Position numbers and translations under genes: made by a program. From positions 62,001 through 126,000 of the forward strand of contig NZ_BOVK01000013.1 of the NCBI RefSeq assembly GCF_018403685.1: 64,000 nt of DNA. The letters run 5' to 3'. The stretch is from Xylanibacillus composti (GTDB lineage: Bacteria > Bacillota > Bacilli > Paenibacillales > K13). The stretch's first letter is position 1. Each line of letters starts with the position of its first letter. The notes under the pieces are model-generated. The model did not search any database, was not told the origin of the DNA, and saw only the letters and a program-made list of their open reading frames with translations. Positions 36,080-43,956 of the stretch are shown here, piece by piece.

Positions 36080-36469
36080 TTGTTGAAACGAAATTTGGCT
36101 GGTATCATCAGAAGCCACGAGAGCACAGGGGAGAAAGCGCGTTACCCGGAACTGAAGACTCGATACTATCGACTCTCCAAGGAACAGACCTGGGAAGAAG
36201 TCGTGACAATCCTCAAGAAAATGCCAGGCTACAAGCTGCTCCACGAAGTGAAGAGCGTAGGCGAAATTGTCCTGGAGAAGAAAACGGCGCTTGGCCGTGT
36301 GCAGGACATTACAATGACCTTGTTCGCCATTACGCCGGCAAAAACAGCGATCGACATCTACTCGGCATCGCGGGGGTCGTTCGGGGACTTTGGATCCAAT
36401 TATCGAGTTATTCAGGAAATTTTCAAGCAAATTGACCGCAAGCTTGCTGCTTACAAAGAATCGCAATAA
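36080..36469 (+). CDS. DUF1499 family protein
   Basis: 129 residues, TTG 36080 behind AAGGAGG. It matches DUF1499-like cytosolic proteins: RSHESTGEKARYPELKTRYYRLSKEQTWEEVVTILK then KLLHEVKSVGEIVLEKKTALGRVQDITMTLFAI and RGSFGDFGSNYRVIQEIFKQID. The SR-x-SxxGxxDFGxNxxNI pattern is weakly visible as ASRGSFGDFGSNYRVI. No activity has been established for the family. A perfect hairpin terminator follows. Confidence 0.7.
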   Translation: MLKRNLAGIIRSHESTGEKARYPELKTRYYRLSKEQTWEEVVTILKKMPGYKLLHEVKSVGEIVLEKKTALGRVQDITMTLFAITPAKTAIDIYSASRGSFGDFGSNYRVIQEIFKQIDRKLAAYKESQ

Positions 36470-36472
36470 CGG

Positions 36473-36505
36473 CAATAACCGCAGGTTCGCCTGCGGTTAT
36501 TGTTT
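36473..36505. terminator. Bidirectional terminator between the DUF1499 gene and tpx
   Basis: CAATAACCGCAGG-TTCG-CCTGCGGTTATTG is a perfect 13-bp stem with a stable UUCG tetraloop, followed by TTTG. Both convergent genes end against it. Confidence 0.85.
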
Positions 36506-36524
36506 GTCCATATATGTGCTTGTC

Positions 36525-37046
36525 TTAACCGATCAACTGCTTGGCAGCCGCAACGGCTTGCTCATAGTTCGGGTGCTCGGTCATTTCGCTTAAGTACTCA
36601 ACATAAGAAATCGTGTCATTCTTGTCGACCACAAAGATAGCGCGCATGTCCAAGGCCAGTTCCTTGATGAATACGCCGTAGGCGGTTCCGAAAGAGCGAT
36701 CTTTGTAATCGGACAATGTGACGACCTTGTCTACGCCGGCTGCACCGCACCAGCGGGCTTGTGCGAACGGAAGATCTACACTGACAGTCAAGATGACCAC
36801 ATCGTCGCCGAGATTGGCTGCTTCCTCGTTGAAGCGGCGGGTTTGCGCATCACATACGCCAGTGTCCAGAGATGGAACCACGCTGATGAGCTTTACCTTC
36901 CCTGCATAGTCACTCAGGCTGACTTGTGTCATCAAGTCTTTGTTCAGCTTGAAGTCGGGGGCTTTGTCTCCGGCCTTCAGCTCAGGACCTACCAGTGTAA
37001 TCGGGTTGCCTTTTAATGTGTAGCCGCTGCGTTCTTGTGCCACCAT
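36525..37046 (-). CDS. tpx: Thiol peroxidase, atypical 2-Cys peroxiredoxin
   Basis: 173 residues, ATG 37046 behind AGGAGGAATG. The Tpx signature is clear: GDKAPDFKL, the peroxidatic Cys in [15 protein letters not shown] (about Cys 64) and the resolving Cys in RWCGAAG (about Cys 98), with the usual Thr and Arg partners. It removes hydrogen peroxide and alkyl hydroperoxides using thioredoxin. Length is normal. A TATAAT at 37095-37100 on the minus strand may be its promoter. Confidence 0.95.
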   Translation of the reverse strand: MVAQERSGYTLKGNPITLVGPELKAGDKAPDFKLNKDLMTQVSLSDYAGKVKLISVVPSLDTGVCDAQTRRFNEEAANLGDDVVILTVSVDLPFAQARWCGAAGVDKVVTLSDYKDRSFGTAYGVFIKELALDMRAIFVVDKNDTISYVEYLSEMTEHPNYEQAVAAAKQLIG

Positions 37047-37094
37047 TCATTCCTCCTAAACGAAATTTAGATGATTTTAGCAACATTCTTGTTT

Positions 37095-37125
37095 ATTATA
37101 AGCATTATGCGGGCAGCTTGTCCAA
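37095..37125 (-). promoter_or_regulatory. Possible tpx promoter
   Basis: Minus strand TTGGAC (37120-37125) and a perfect TATAAT (37095-37100), but the spacer is 19 bp, longer than ideal. Confidence 0.35.
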
Positions 37126-37216
37126 TGATGAAGGCGTATAAAAAAGTACAGTTTTTTGTTGAAACCATTAGGGGGCTCAAACGTTATATATAGGGAATGC
37201 TAGAGGAGGCTAAGGA

Positions 37217-37834
37217 ATGATATTCCTTCGTTACGAAAGCTTTCGCGGCTTTCTGAAATTGTATCCGGTCACATCGGCGCTCATCAGTGCCAATTTGATC
37301 ATGTTTATCCTGACGATGCTCAACGGCGGCTCGACGAATCCCGAGACACTGTATCGCTTCGGCGCGCTGTACCCGCCGCTTATGGATGGGATGTCAGATA
37401 TGTGGCGCTTGGTGGGCGCGATGTTCTTGCATGCCGGCTTCGATCATTTGCTGTTCAATATGTTTGCATTGGTCGTGTTTGCGCCGCCGCTTGAACGTGT
37501 GTTCGGCAGCATGCGCTACGGGATTTTCTATTTCCTGTGCGGGATCGCAGGCAGTGTGCTTAGCTTGACTATGCTGGCGAATGTCTTGTCTGTGGGAGCC
37601 TCCGGCGCGATATACGGCTTCTATGGAGCGTATCTTTATTTGATACTTTTTCGCAAGCAGGCGCTCGACCCATCGTCACGCAAGACCATTCAAATTATTC
37701 TCGGCATAGGGATTGTGTACTCCATCATTGTGCCGCAGGTGAATATTTGGGGGCATCTGGGAGGATTTATCGCAGGATTTCTTCTGTTCCCCTCGTTCAT
37801 ACGCAGGTTGAAGAAGCCGCCGCAATCCGGATAG
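37217..37834 (+). CDS. Rhomboid family intramembrane serine protease
   Basis: 205 residues, ATG 37217 behind AGAGGAGGCTAAGGA. Six membrane helices with the rhomboid catalytic dyad: serine in SVGASGAIYGFYGAY (the GxSG motif, about residue 132) and histidine in IWGHLGGFIAGF (about 188), plus the helix-2 segment LHAGFDHLLFNMFAL with the conserved H-x-x-x-N-x-x. It cleaves membrane proteins inside the bilayer. Substrates unknown. It is 55 bp upstream of the LysR gene on the same strand. Confidence 0.92.
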   Translation: MIFLRYESFRGFLKLYPVTSALISANLIMFILTMLNGGSTNPETLYRFGALYPPLMDGMSDMWRLVGAMFLHAGFDHLLFNMFALVVFAPPLERVFGSMRYGIFYFLCGIAGSVLSLTMLANVLSVGASGAIYGFYGAYLYLILFRKQALDPSSRKTIQIILGIGIVYSIIVPQVNIWGHLGGFIAGFLLFPSFIRRLKKPPQSG

Positions 37835-37889
37835 CCGGATCTCGCATCGTTCATTATGGGGTTGAAAAGGGTTGGAGGTAAAGTGACAA

Positions 37890-38774
37890 GTGGAGTTCAG
37901 ACAGCTGCAATATTTTATTGAAGTGGCTAAAAAACAACACGTAACACAAGCGGCAGAAGAACTGCATGTGTCCCAATCGGCCGTCAGCCGCCAAATTCAT
38001 CAGCTGGAGGAAGAATTGGGCGTGAAGCTGTTCATCCAGCAAGGTCGCAATTTGAGCTTGACTCCGGTAGGCCGAATGTTCCTGGAGCGAGCGGAAGCGG
38101 TCATGACGGATCTGCATCGCGCTGTTCATGCGGTTCAGGAGTTTATGGACCCGGAGCTCGGCGAGGTCCGCATTGGATTTCCCCACAGCCTTGGCGTGAA
38201 TATGGTTCCCCGGATTATATCCATGTTCCGGCAGGAGCACCCGAATGTTAGGTTTCGCTTCAAGCAGGGGAAATACAACAGCCTGATACAAGCGGTGCTG
38301 AGCGGCGAGGTTGACTTGGCTTTTATCTCCCCGTGCCCGCAAAAGCACGATCAGCTGTCGGGCGAAGTGCTGCTGACCGAAGAGCTATTTGCAACGCTGC
38401 CGCCCAATCATATATTGGCAGGGGAACGTGCCATCAAGCTGGAGCAATTGAAAAACGAGCCGTTCGTCCTGTTCGGAGAAGGCTATTCCTTGCGTCCGAT
38501 CGTGTGGGAGGCTTGCCGAAGAGCTGGATTTACGCCGAAGATCAGCTTTGAAGGAGAGGAAACCGATACGATCCGCGGCTTGGTTGCCGCCGGCATGGGG
38601 GTAAGCTTGCTTCCCGAATTGGCTTTGAAAGATTGCTCGGGCTTGCAGCCCGTCAAGGTGAAAATTGCGGATCAGAAGGTAACCCGGACAATCGGCATTA
38701 TTCGCCGCAGAGAGGAGAAGCTGCCGACGGTAGCTGAGGTGTTCCGCCGATTCCTGATGTCTTATTTCAACTAA
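37890..38774 (+). CDS. LysR family transcriptional regulator
   Basis: 294 residues, GTG 37890 behind GGAGGTAAAG. The N-terminal winged helix-turn-helix reads MEFRQLQYFIEVAKKQHVTQAAEELHVSQSAVSRQIHQLEEELG, a textbook LysR start, followed by a periplasmic-binding-like effector domain (about 90-290). The HVTQAAEELHVSQSAVSRQI sequence and overall pattern are close to the GltC/CbbR group. The target is not evident: upstream is rhomboid in the same direction, downstream is a convergent peptidase, so there is no divergent partner. Confidence 0.9.
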   Translation: MEFRQLQYFIEVAKKQHVTQAAEELHVSQSAVSRQIHQLEEELGVKLFIQQGRNLSLTPVGRMFLERAEAVMTDLHRAVHAVQEFMDPELGEVRIGFPHSLGVNMVPRIISMFRQEHPNVRFRFKQGKYNSLIQAVLSGEVDLAFISPCPQKHDQLSGEVLLTEELFATLPPNHILAGERAIKLEQLKNEPFVLFGEGYSLRPIVWEACRRAGFTPKISFEGEETDTIRGLVAAGMGVSLLPELALKDCSGLQPVKVKIADQKVTRTIGIIRRREEKLPTVAEVFRRFLMSYFN

Positions 38775-38789
38775 AGCAATAACAAAAAA

Positions 38790-38848
38790 ACAGGGGCTGT
38801 TCCGAAAGTCGACGCGGTATCGTCGATCTTCGGCAACAGCCCCTTTTG
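38790..38848. terminator. Bidirectional terminator between the LysR gene and the Zn-peptidase gene
   Basis: CAGGGGCTGTT-(C)-CGAA-(AG)-TCGACG pairs with CGTCGA-(TC)-TTCG-(GC)-AACAGCCCC. The A tract at 38784-38790 and TTTT at the far side fit termination in both directions. Confidence 0.8.
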
Positions 38849-38866
38849 TCGTACTGGCGGTATGTC

Positions 38867-39547
38867 CTATTCACGTCGATTCAAGAAGATCATCACGAAC
38901 TTCAGCAGCTGAAGCAGGGAGATCAGAGCGGCCGCGACGTAAGTCAAGGCTGCCGCATTCAGTACCTTGGCTACACCTTTTTCCTCATCATTCGTAATGA
39001 AGCCTTCCGCGATCATTTCTTCACGGGCGCGATTGCTGGCGTTAAATTCAACCGGCAGTGTGACGAGCTGGAAAGCTACGGCTGCGCTGAAGAAGATGAT
39101 GCCGAGCAGCAGCAGGTTGGTGGCGGAGAAGAACAAGCCCGCCAACAGCAGGTATGGCGCAATCCCGGATGTGAAGTTTACAACCGGGAACATGCGATGT
39201 CTCATGACCAGCATCGGGTAATCGACCTTATGCTGGATGGCATGGCCGACTTCATGGCAGGCCACGGACAGAGCCGCAATCGACCGCTCATGGTATACGG
39301 GCTCAGAAAGCCGAACTACGCGGTGAATCGGATCATAGTGGTCGGACAGCGTCCCTTGTACCGGCTCAATCGGCACATCGTGCAATCCGTTGGCATCCAG
39401 CATGCGTCGGGCCGCTTCATAGCCGGTCATCCCCGAGCTGTTGGCGACCTGCGCCCAACGGTTAAATGTTCCTTTGACCCGAAACTGCGCCCAAATGGAA
39501 ATAATGAACGCGATGATAATCAGGATGTCCATAGGATGAAAAAACAT
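38867..39547 (-). CDS. YugP-like neutral zinc metallopeptidase
   Basis: 226 residues, ATG 39547 behind TGGAGGAATGCAGCC. N-terminal membrane anchor (residues 8-23), then a soluble segment, then the zinc motif ACHEVGHAIQHK (HExxH near residue 98), and two further membrane helices with FFSATNLLLLGIIFFSAAVAFQLVTLPVEFNASNR in between; the last Glu/Asn segment (VEFNASNRA) is a typical second metal-ligand region. It is widespread and of unknown natural substrate. No co-transcribed partner. Confidence 0.88.
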   Translation of the reverse strand: MFFHPMDILIIIAFIISIWAQFRVKGTFNRWAQVANSSGMTGYEAARRMLDANGLHDVPIEPVQGTLSDHYDPIHRVVRLSEPVYHERSIAALSVACHEVGHAIQHKVDYPMLVMRHRMFPVVNFTSGIAPYLLLAGLFFSATNLLLLGIIFFSAAVAFQLVTLPVEFNASNRAREEMIAEGFITNDEEKGVAKVLNAAALTYVAAALISLLQLLKFVMIFLNRRE

Positions 39548-40168
39548 GGCTGCATTCCTCCATCTATTATGTTTTTTTTCATGACTGAAAGATTGGTGTT
39601 CCTTACTCTTCCCATCCCTTCCATACGCACCAGCGGTCGTTTGGTTTCAAGATTGTTTGGCGAGATTTTCTGAGCATGGAGCAACCGGATAATAACAGGT
39701 TGTCCTTCCTATGGTGCGGACATATATACGATAAGATTATTTTATAAAACGCGGGGAAATGCCGTCAATAGCAGACAACAAGCCAATCATCGTTCGCTAA
39801 TTCACAATCGGATCATCATGAGGTTGCAGTACCGTTAGTATTCACGATTTTTCCCTTTTCAATCGGAAGCGGCTTGTGCGCGTGAGAGACGAAATGAGAG
39901 GTGTTTGCGAATCGCTTTTCATGTAAGGTTTTGTTGCAATTAGAGAGTTCGATTGTTTCGATTTATGCAGATAGAAGCAGATGTTCTCATTTTCTTATAT
40001 GGAAGCGGGGGATTTCTGGCAGAAAATTATAAGGATAAATTTTGAATATAAGGAAAAGGAAAATAACTGATGTCAGGTTTTTTTTACTAATTCAACGGAA
40101 AAGACGAATTATCAGCCCTTTCCCAAAGCGGATTCTTCGGTTTTTTTCATTTTTTTTGCGTCAATGTA

Positions 40169-40197
40169 TTGTCAAATTCTAAGTAAGCCCCTATAAT
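40169..40197 (+). promoter_or_regulatory. amtB promoter
   Basis: TTGTCA (40169-40174), 17-bp spacer and perfect TATAAT (40192-40197). A half GlnR-like TGTCAAATT overlaps the -35 hexamer (40170-40178). Transcription is expected near 40204, about 50 nt before the start codon. Confidence 0.7.
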
Positions 40198-40218
40198 GAC
40201 ATTAAGGATTTCATTAGG

Positions 40219-40235
40219 TGTTAAATTACCTTACA
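40219..40235 (+). promoter_or_regulatory. GlnR/TnrA box in the amtB leader
   Basis: TGTTAAATTACCTTACA fits the Bacillus GlnR/TnrA consensus TGTNANAWWWTMTNACA at all but one position (C for T at position 11). It lies about 15-30 nt after the predicted start site, a position expected for repression by GlnR under nitrogen excess. Confidence 0.65.
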
Positions 40236-40252
40236 CAAGAGGAGTGGTCAAT

Positions 40253-41527
40253 GTGGAATTTCAATTGAATGCCCTATGGGTCATGATCGGTGCAATACTT
40301 GTTATCTTCATGCAAGGCGGATTTATCATGCTGGAGACAGGTTCGACTCGTATGAAGAACGCAGGCCATGTGGCAGGCAAAACGATATTTACGATTGGTC
40401 TTGCCGCAATTATTTATTGGATGATCGGTTGGGGGATCGCTTACGGTCCAAATGGCAATCTGTTTATTGGCTTAGGCGATTTCTTCTACAATCCATACAA
40501 TAGTGGAGACGATTTGCCGAACTCTGTATCGTTTGTGTTCCAGTTCGCCTTTGCGGCCATCTCGCTTTCCATCGCTTGGGGCGGATTCGCAGAACGCGGC
40601 AAGCTGCCGGCTTACCTGCTGTTCACGATCGTGTTTATCGCTTTGATTTATCCTATGGTGGCGCACTGGATCTGGGGCGACGGCTTCCTGGCTGAGGACG
40701 GTGCGCAGGATTTCGCAGGTTCGACTGTCGTTCACTTGACGGGAGCTATGGCAGCGTTGGCGGCAACAATCTTGCTGAAGCCGCGTATTGGCAAATTCAA
40801 CAAAGACGGTTCGGCCAACAACATTCAAGGTCATAACCAAGTGTTCACTACATTGGGCGTGCTGATTTTGTGGGTTGGCTGGTTCGGCTTCAACGGGGCC
40901 TCCACGCTTGGCGTCGATGATACAGCATTCTTCGGCTATGTTGCGTTCACGACTTTGCTGGCGACAGGCGCTGGCGCAATTGTATCCCTGCTGACAGTAT
41001 GGGCGCTTTCCGGGAAAGCTGACATCGGCACGATGCTCAATGGTACATTGGCTGGTCTGGTAGCCATCACAGCATCCTGTGCGTTTGTTGATCCGTGGGC
41101 AGCCGTCGTTATCGGCGCCATTGCAGGGGCATTGGTCTATGCAAGCATGAGATTTTTTGAGAAAATGAAAATTGACGATCCTATCTACGCACTTTCGGTT
41201 CACGGCGCTGCGGGGATTTGGGGTACACTGGCCAACGGCTTGTTCGCCACGGAGGAGCTCGCTGTTAATCAAGTAGGCGTAGGTCAGGCAGGCTTGTTCT
41301 ATGGCGGCGGCTGGAAGCAGTTGTGGGTACAGTTCGAAAGTGTAGTTGTCTGCGGTATCTTCGCCTTCGTGGTCTCGTTCGTCGCTTTGTTGATTATTAA
41401 GGCGTTGGTAGGACTTAGAGTTACGGAAGAGCAAGAAATTATGGGTCTAGACCTCAGTGAGCATGGCAGCTACGGCTATCCGGAGCATATGACCAATTCC
41501 GGCAAGACAACTGGTGTGAACGGCTGA
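40253..41527 (+). CDS. amtB: Ammonium transporter
   Basis: 424 residues from GTG 40253 with AGAGGAG eight bases upstream; the longer frame reading back to 40196 begins in the promoter and is not real. Eleven membrane helices of the Amt/Mep/Rh family: the opening FQLNALWVMIGAILVIFMQGGFIMLETG, the phenylalanine gate region, SGAIVHL-like GSTVVHLTGAMAAL with its pore histidine, and AGAIVSLLTVW. It imports ammonium/ammonia. There is no adjacent glnK; DUF294 and exonuclease genes follow 124 bp on. Confidence 0.9.
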   Translation: MEFQLNALWVMIGAILVIFMQGGFIMLETGSTRMKNAGHVAGKTIFTIGLAAIIYWMIGWGIAYGPNGNLFIGLGDFFYNPYNSGDDLPNSVSFVFQFAFAAISLSIAWGGFAERGKLPAYLLFTIVFIALIYPMVAHWIWGDGFLAEDGAQDFAGSTVVHLTGAMAALAATILLKPRIGKFNKDGSANNIQGHNQVFTTLGVLILWVGWFGFNGASTLGVDDTAFFGYVAFTTLLATGAGAIVSLLTVWALSGKADIGTMLNGTLAGLVAITASCAFVDPWAAVVIGAIAGALVYASMRFFEKMKIDDPIYALSVHGAAGIWGTLANGLFATEELAVNQVGVGQAGLFYGGGWKQLWVQFESVVVCGIFAFVVSFVALLIIKALVGLRVTEEQEIMGLDLSEHGSYGYPEHMTNSGKTTGVNG

Positions 41528-41650
41528 GGATAAGCCTGGCGATAGCAATGCATATCAGTGGCGGGGCGGAGTGAATCCGCCCCGCTGTTCTTTTCTTACT
41601 CGCGAGAAACGTACATGTTCAGTGAAGGGTGTGGAAGGTAGGGGAGGCAC

Positions 41651-42718
41651 TTGGGCAATATCGATTGGAAGCATTGGGAACATGCTGTTAAGGAAAGCGT
41701 TTCGCCTAGCGCATTGCGACAAGTTCGGGAGCAATTTCATGAGACGGCGAGCGAGCAAGCTGTCGGCAGATCTGTAGGGGAATCCATCATGTTCATCAAC
41801 CGCATGCATGACATGCTTATCAAGAAATGTCTGCAATTCAGTGAAACACAGATGGAGCAGGAAGGCTGGGGAAGGCCGCCCTCGGCTTATGAGTTTTTGC
41901 TGCTGGGAAGTGCCGGACGCAGAGAGCAGACATTGTGGAGCGATCAAGACAACGGGCTGGTCTATCCGCCGCCTCCAGAAGCGGAGGAAGAACGCTACGA
42001 GCGTTATTACCTTCAATTGGGCGCGATCATGGTGGAAACCTTGGAGGCGGTCGGCTATCCGCCGTGTGAGGGCAATGTGCTTGCACGCGAGCCATCGTGG
42101 TGCAAATCCGTCAATCAATGGGTTCACTTGCTCGATCAGTGGCTGGCTGACCCGACGTGGGAGCATGTGCGCTTCATGCTGATCGTAGCGGACATGCGGT
42201 CCTTGTCCGGCAGCGGCGCGCTTTGCGCCAAATTGAAGGAGAAGCTGTTTCAAAGCGTCAAGCGTGACAAGGAGCTTCCGGAACGTCTGCTGTACAACGC
42301 GTTGCGTCATAAGGTGCTGCTTAATGTATTCGGCGGTTTCGTGAAAGAATCTTATGGCGAAGCTGCAGGCAGTATTGATATCAAGTATGGCGCTTATATT
42401 CCGCTAGTGAATGGCGTCCGGCTCCTTGCGATTACAGCCGGCATCATGGAGCCTGCGACGATGGGACGCATCTCGCATTTGGCAGCGCGCGGCTTGATAA
42501 GCGAGGCGATGGGCAAGGCGCTGATCGGAGCGTTTCAAACCGTGCTCGACCTGCGCAGCCGTTCGCAATTCCGGCTCGTTAACGGCGCATATGAAGGGAC
42601 GGGCATGGTTGATTTTGCCGAACTGACGAAAGAGGACAAAGACGCCTTGAAACAGGCGCTCAAGACGGGGGACGCGCTGCAGAAATTTCTGCGGAAACAA
42701 ATTGGCGCTTCCCGGTAA
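41651..42718 (+). CDS. DUF294 nucleotidyltransferase-like protein (GlnD-like)
   Basis: 355 residues from TTG 41651, directly behind GGGGAGG. The middle carries LLLGSAGRREQTLWSDQDNGLVY, the G-S-x-x-R-x-E-x-x-x-x-S-D-x-D motif of the GlnD/DUF294 nucleotidyltransferases (about residues 84-106), followed by a C-terminal helical domain (DUF294_C) with HLLDQWLADPTWEHVRFMLI and RSRSQFRLV. No CBS domains are present, unlike many homologues. Proteobacterial relatives sit next to acetate/solute symporters together with a DnaQ-like exonuclease; here the pair is next to AmtB. Nucleotide target unknown. Confidence 0.8.
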   Translation: MGNIDWKHWEHAVKESVSPSALRQVREQFHETASEQAVGRSVGESIMFINRMHDMLIKKCLQFSETQMEQEGWGRPPSAYEFLLLGSAGRREQTLWSDQDNGLVYPPPPEAEEERYERYYLQLGAIMVETLEAVGYPPCEGNVLAREPSWCKSVNQWVHLLDQWLADPTWEHVRFMLIVADMRSLSGSGALCAKLKEKLFQSVKRDKELPERLLYNALRHKVLLNVFGGFVKESYGEAAGSIDIKYGAYIPLVNGVRLLAITAGIMEPATMGRISHLAARGLISEAMGKALIGAFQTVLDLRSRSQFRLVNGAYEGTGMVDFAELTKEDKDALKQALKTGDALQKFLRKQIGASR

Positions 42719-42733
42719 TGCGGAGGGAGCAGG

Positions 42734-43468
42734 ATGGACGAGAGGAAAAAACAGCAAAGTTTATGGAGGTTGTACAAAATGGGGGGGATTGCCCCTGCGG
42801 TCGCTTCCGCTTTCGGCGCTCAGAATGCGCAGCAGATGGCTTTCATCCGTTCCGTGATGAAGCAGAAGCGCAACGAGCCGAAGTTTGATACGCCGCTGGA
42901 CGACCTTCAGGTAGTCATCTTCGACCTGGAAACGACGGGATTCTTGCACGCGGGCGGGGATGAGATCATCTCTATCGGTGCAGTCAAGGTAACCGGAAGG
43001 GAGCTTGACGAGGAACAGAGCTTCTACAGCCTGGTGAACCCGAATCGTCCTATCCCCGAAGACATTCAGGCGCTCACTGGCATCACGGACGAGGAGGCCG
43101 GGCAAGCGCCAAGCTTGATCGATACCCTGCAGAAATTTATGGGATTTGTGGAACGGCGTATCCTGATCGCCCATGGTACCGGACATGACAAGCAATTTCT
43201 GAATGCTGCGCTCTGGCGCACATCGCGGATTACTCTGACGCATCGGGTGCTCGACACGATCCTGGTGGCGAAATGGCTCAATCCGAATCTGTCCACCTAT
43301 GGGCTGGATGAGCTGCTGGATTTGTACAAGATTCCGGTGACCATACGCCATCATGCCCTCGAAGATTCGCTTATGACGGCAAAGCTGTGGCTGTGCTTTC
43401 TTGAAGAGATGAGGCAGCGCCAGGTCGCTTCCCTGGGTGACCTTTATGCGCATTTAAGCAGGCATTAA
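42734..43468 (+). CDS. DEDDh 3'-5' exonuclease (DnaQ-like)
   Basis: 244 residues, ATG 42734 behind GGAGGGAGC, 15 bp after the DUF294 gene. DEDDh exonuclease motifs: VVIFDLETTGF (Exo I, Asp and Glu), IAHGTGHDKQFL (Exo II) and HHALEDSLMTAKLW (Exo III, His-x-x-x-x-Asp). The fold matches the epsilon subunit of DNA polymerase III and the PolC exonuclease domain. Pairing with DUF294 is conserved in other bacteria, where it has been linked to signalling rather than replication. All catalytic residues are present. Likely co-transcribed with the DUF294 gene. Confidence 0.88.
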   Translation: MDERKKQQSLWRLYKMGGIAPAVASAFGAQNAQQMAFIRSVMKQKRNEPKFDTPLDDLQVVIFDLETTGFLHAGGDEIISIGAVKVTGRELDEEQSFYSLVNPNRPIPEDIQALTGITDEEAGQAPSLIDTLQKFMGFVERRILIAHGTGHDKQFLNAALWRTSRITLTHRVLDTILVAKWLNPNLSTYGLDELLDLYKIPVTIRHHALEDSLMTAKLWLCFLEEMRQRQVASLGDLYAHLSRH

Positions 43469-43474
43469 CCAAGT

Positions 43475-43894
43475 TTATGTAACGATAGTATAAGCCATTG
43501 GCAGAAAATCAATAGCAGCTTCGCCCCCGTGGGCGAAGCTTTTTCGTATGCGGTAGCAGGCCAGCTCGGGGCTGCGGCGGTCCCGAAAAGAGGCGATCCA
43601 GTAGCTGGGGAGATCGGGCCAGTAGAGCTGGTGATCCGCCTCGGACGGCACGGCCGCACTGAATGGATGGCTGTGAACCAGCCCGATCACGGGTTGATCC
43701 GGCGCATAAATCAAGGGAATCCATTCAGCCGGGTCCAGTGCAAATCGGGTCCGCGGGTGTGGAGAGCAGTTCCGCAGCGGCTGAAAAGCTGTAATCGCAT
43801 GGTGCGCACCGAGAAAAACGCCGCATCCTTCATTGGGCAATGAGGCGGAGCAATGTGCCATTGCTTGCTCATAGGCCTGTACAGTAACGTGCAT
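43475..43894 (-). CDS. JAMM/MPN+ (Mov34, M67) metallopeptidase-like protein
   Basis: 139 residues from ATG 43894 behind GGAGAGG; the frame reads back to 43960 without a ribosome site. The JAMM zinc motif is intact: a catalytic Glu in NEGCGVFLG (about 22-30) and HSHPFSAAVPSEAD (about 75-88; H-x-H plus S-x-x-D). Free-standing bacterial JAMM proteins cleave isopeptide or cysteine-carrier links, for example removing Cys from CysO-type sulphur carriers. No sulphur-carrier gene is adjacent here. Downstream of the MFS gene on the same strand (62-bp gap). Confidence 0.85.
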   Translation of the reverse strand: MHVTVQAYEQAMAHCSASLPNEGCGVFLGAHHAITAFQPLRNCSPHPRTRFALDPAEWIPLIYAPDQPVIGLVHSHPFSAAVPSEADHQLYWPDLPSYWIASFRDRRSPELACYRIRKSFAHGGEAAIDFLPMAYTIVT

Positions 43895-43956
43895 GATCGA
43901 CCTCTCCTTTTCTGCTCGTAATCTGTCTCCATTATACGAACAGGTTTGCAGAGGCA

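Larger units (their letters stand above)
39548..40252. other. Gene-free interval upstream of amtB
   Basis: About 705 bp with no supported ORF. On the plus strand a promoter-like TTGTCC (39700-39705), 17 bp, TATATA (39723-39728) is followed about 400 nt later by a weak hairpin (CCAAAG at 40123, CTTCGG at 40135) with seven T residues. That pairing could frame an untranslated RNA, though no family matched. The amtB promoter and GlnR site occupy the right end. Confidence 0.4.

Noticed and set aside
40071-40089. Second GlnR/TnrA box upstream of the amtB promoter
   Set aside because: TGTCAGGTTTTTTTTACT is one base too long between half-sites and lacks the right-hand ACA.
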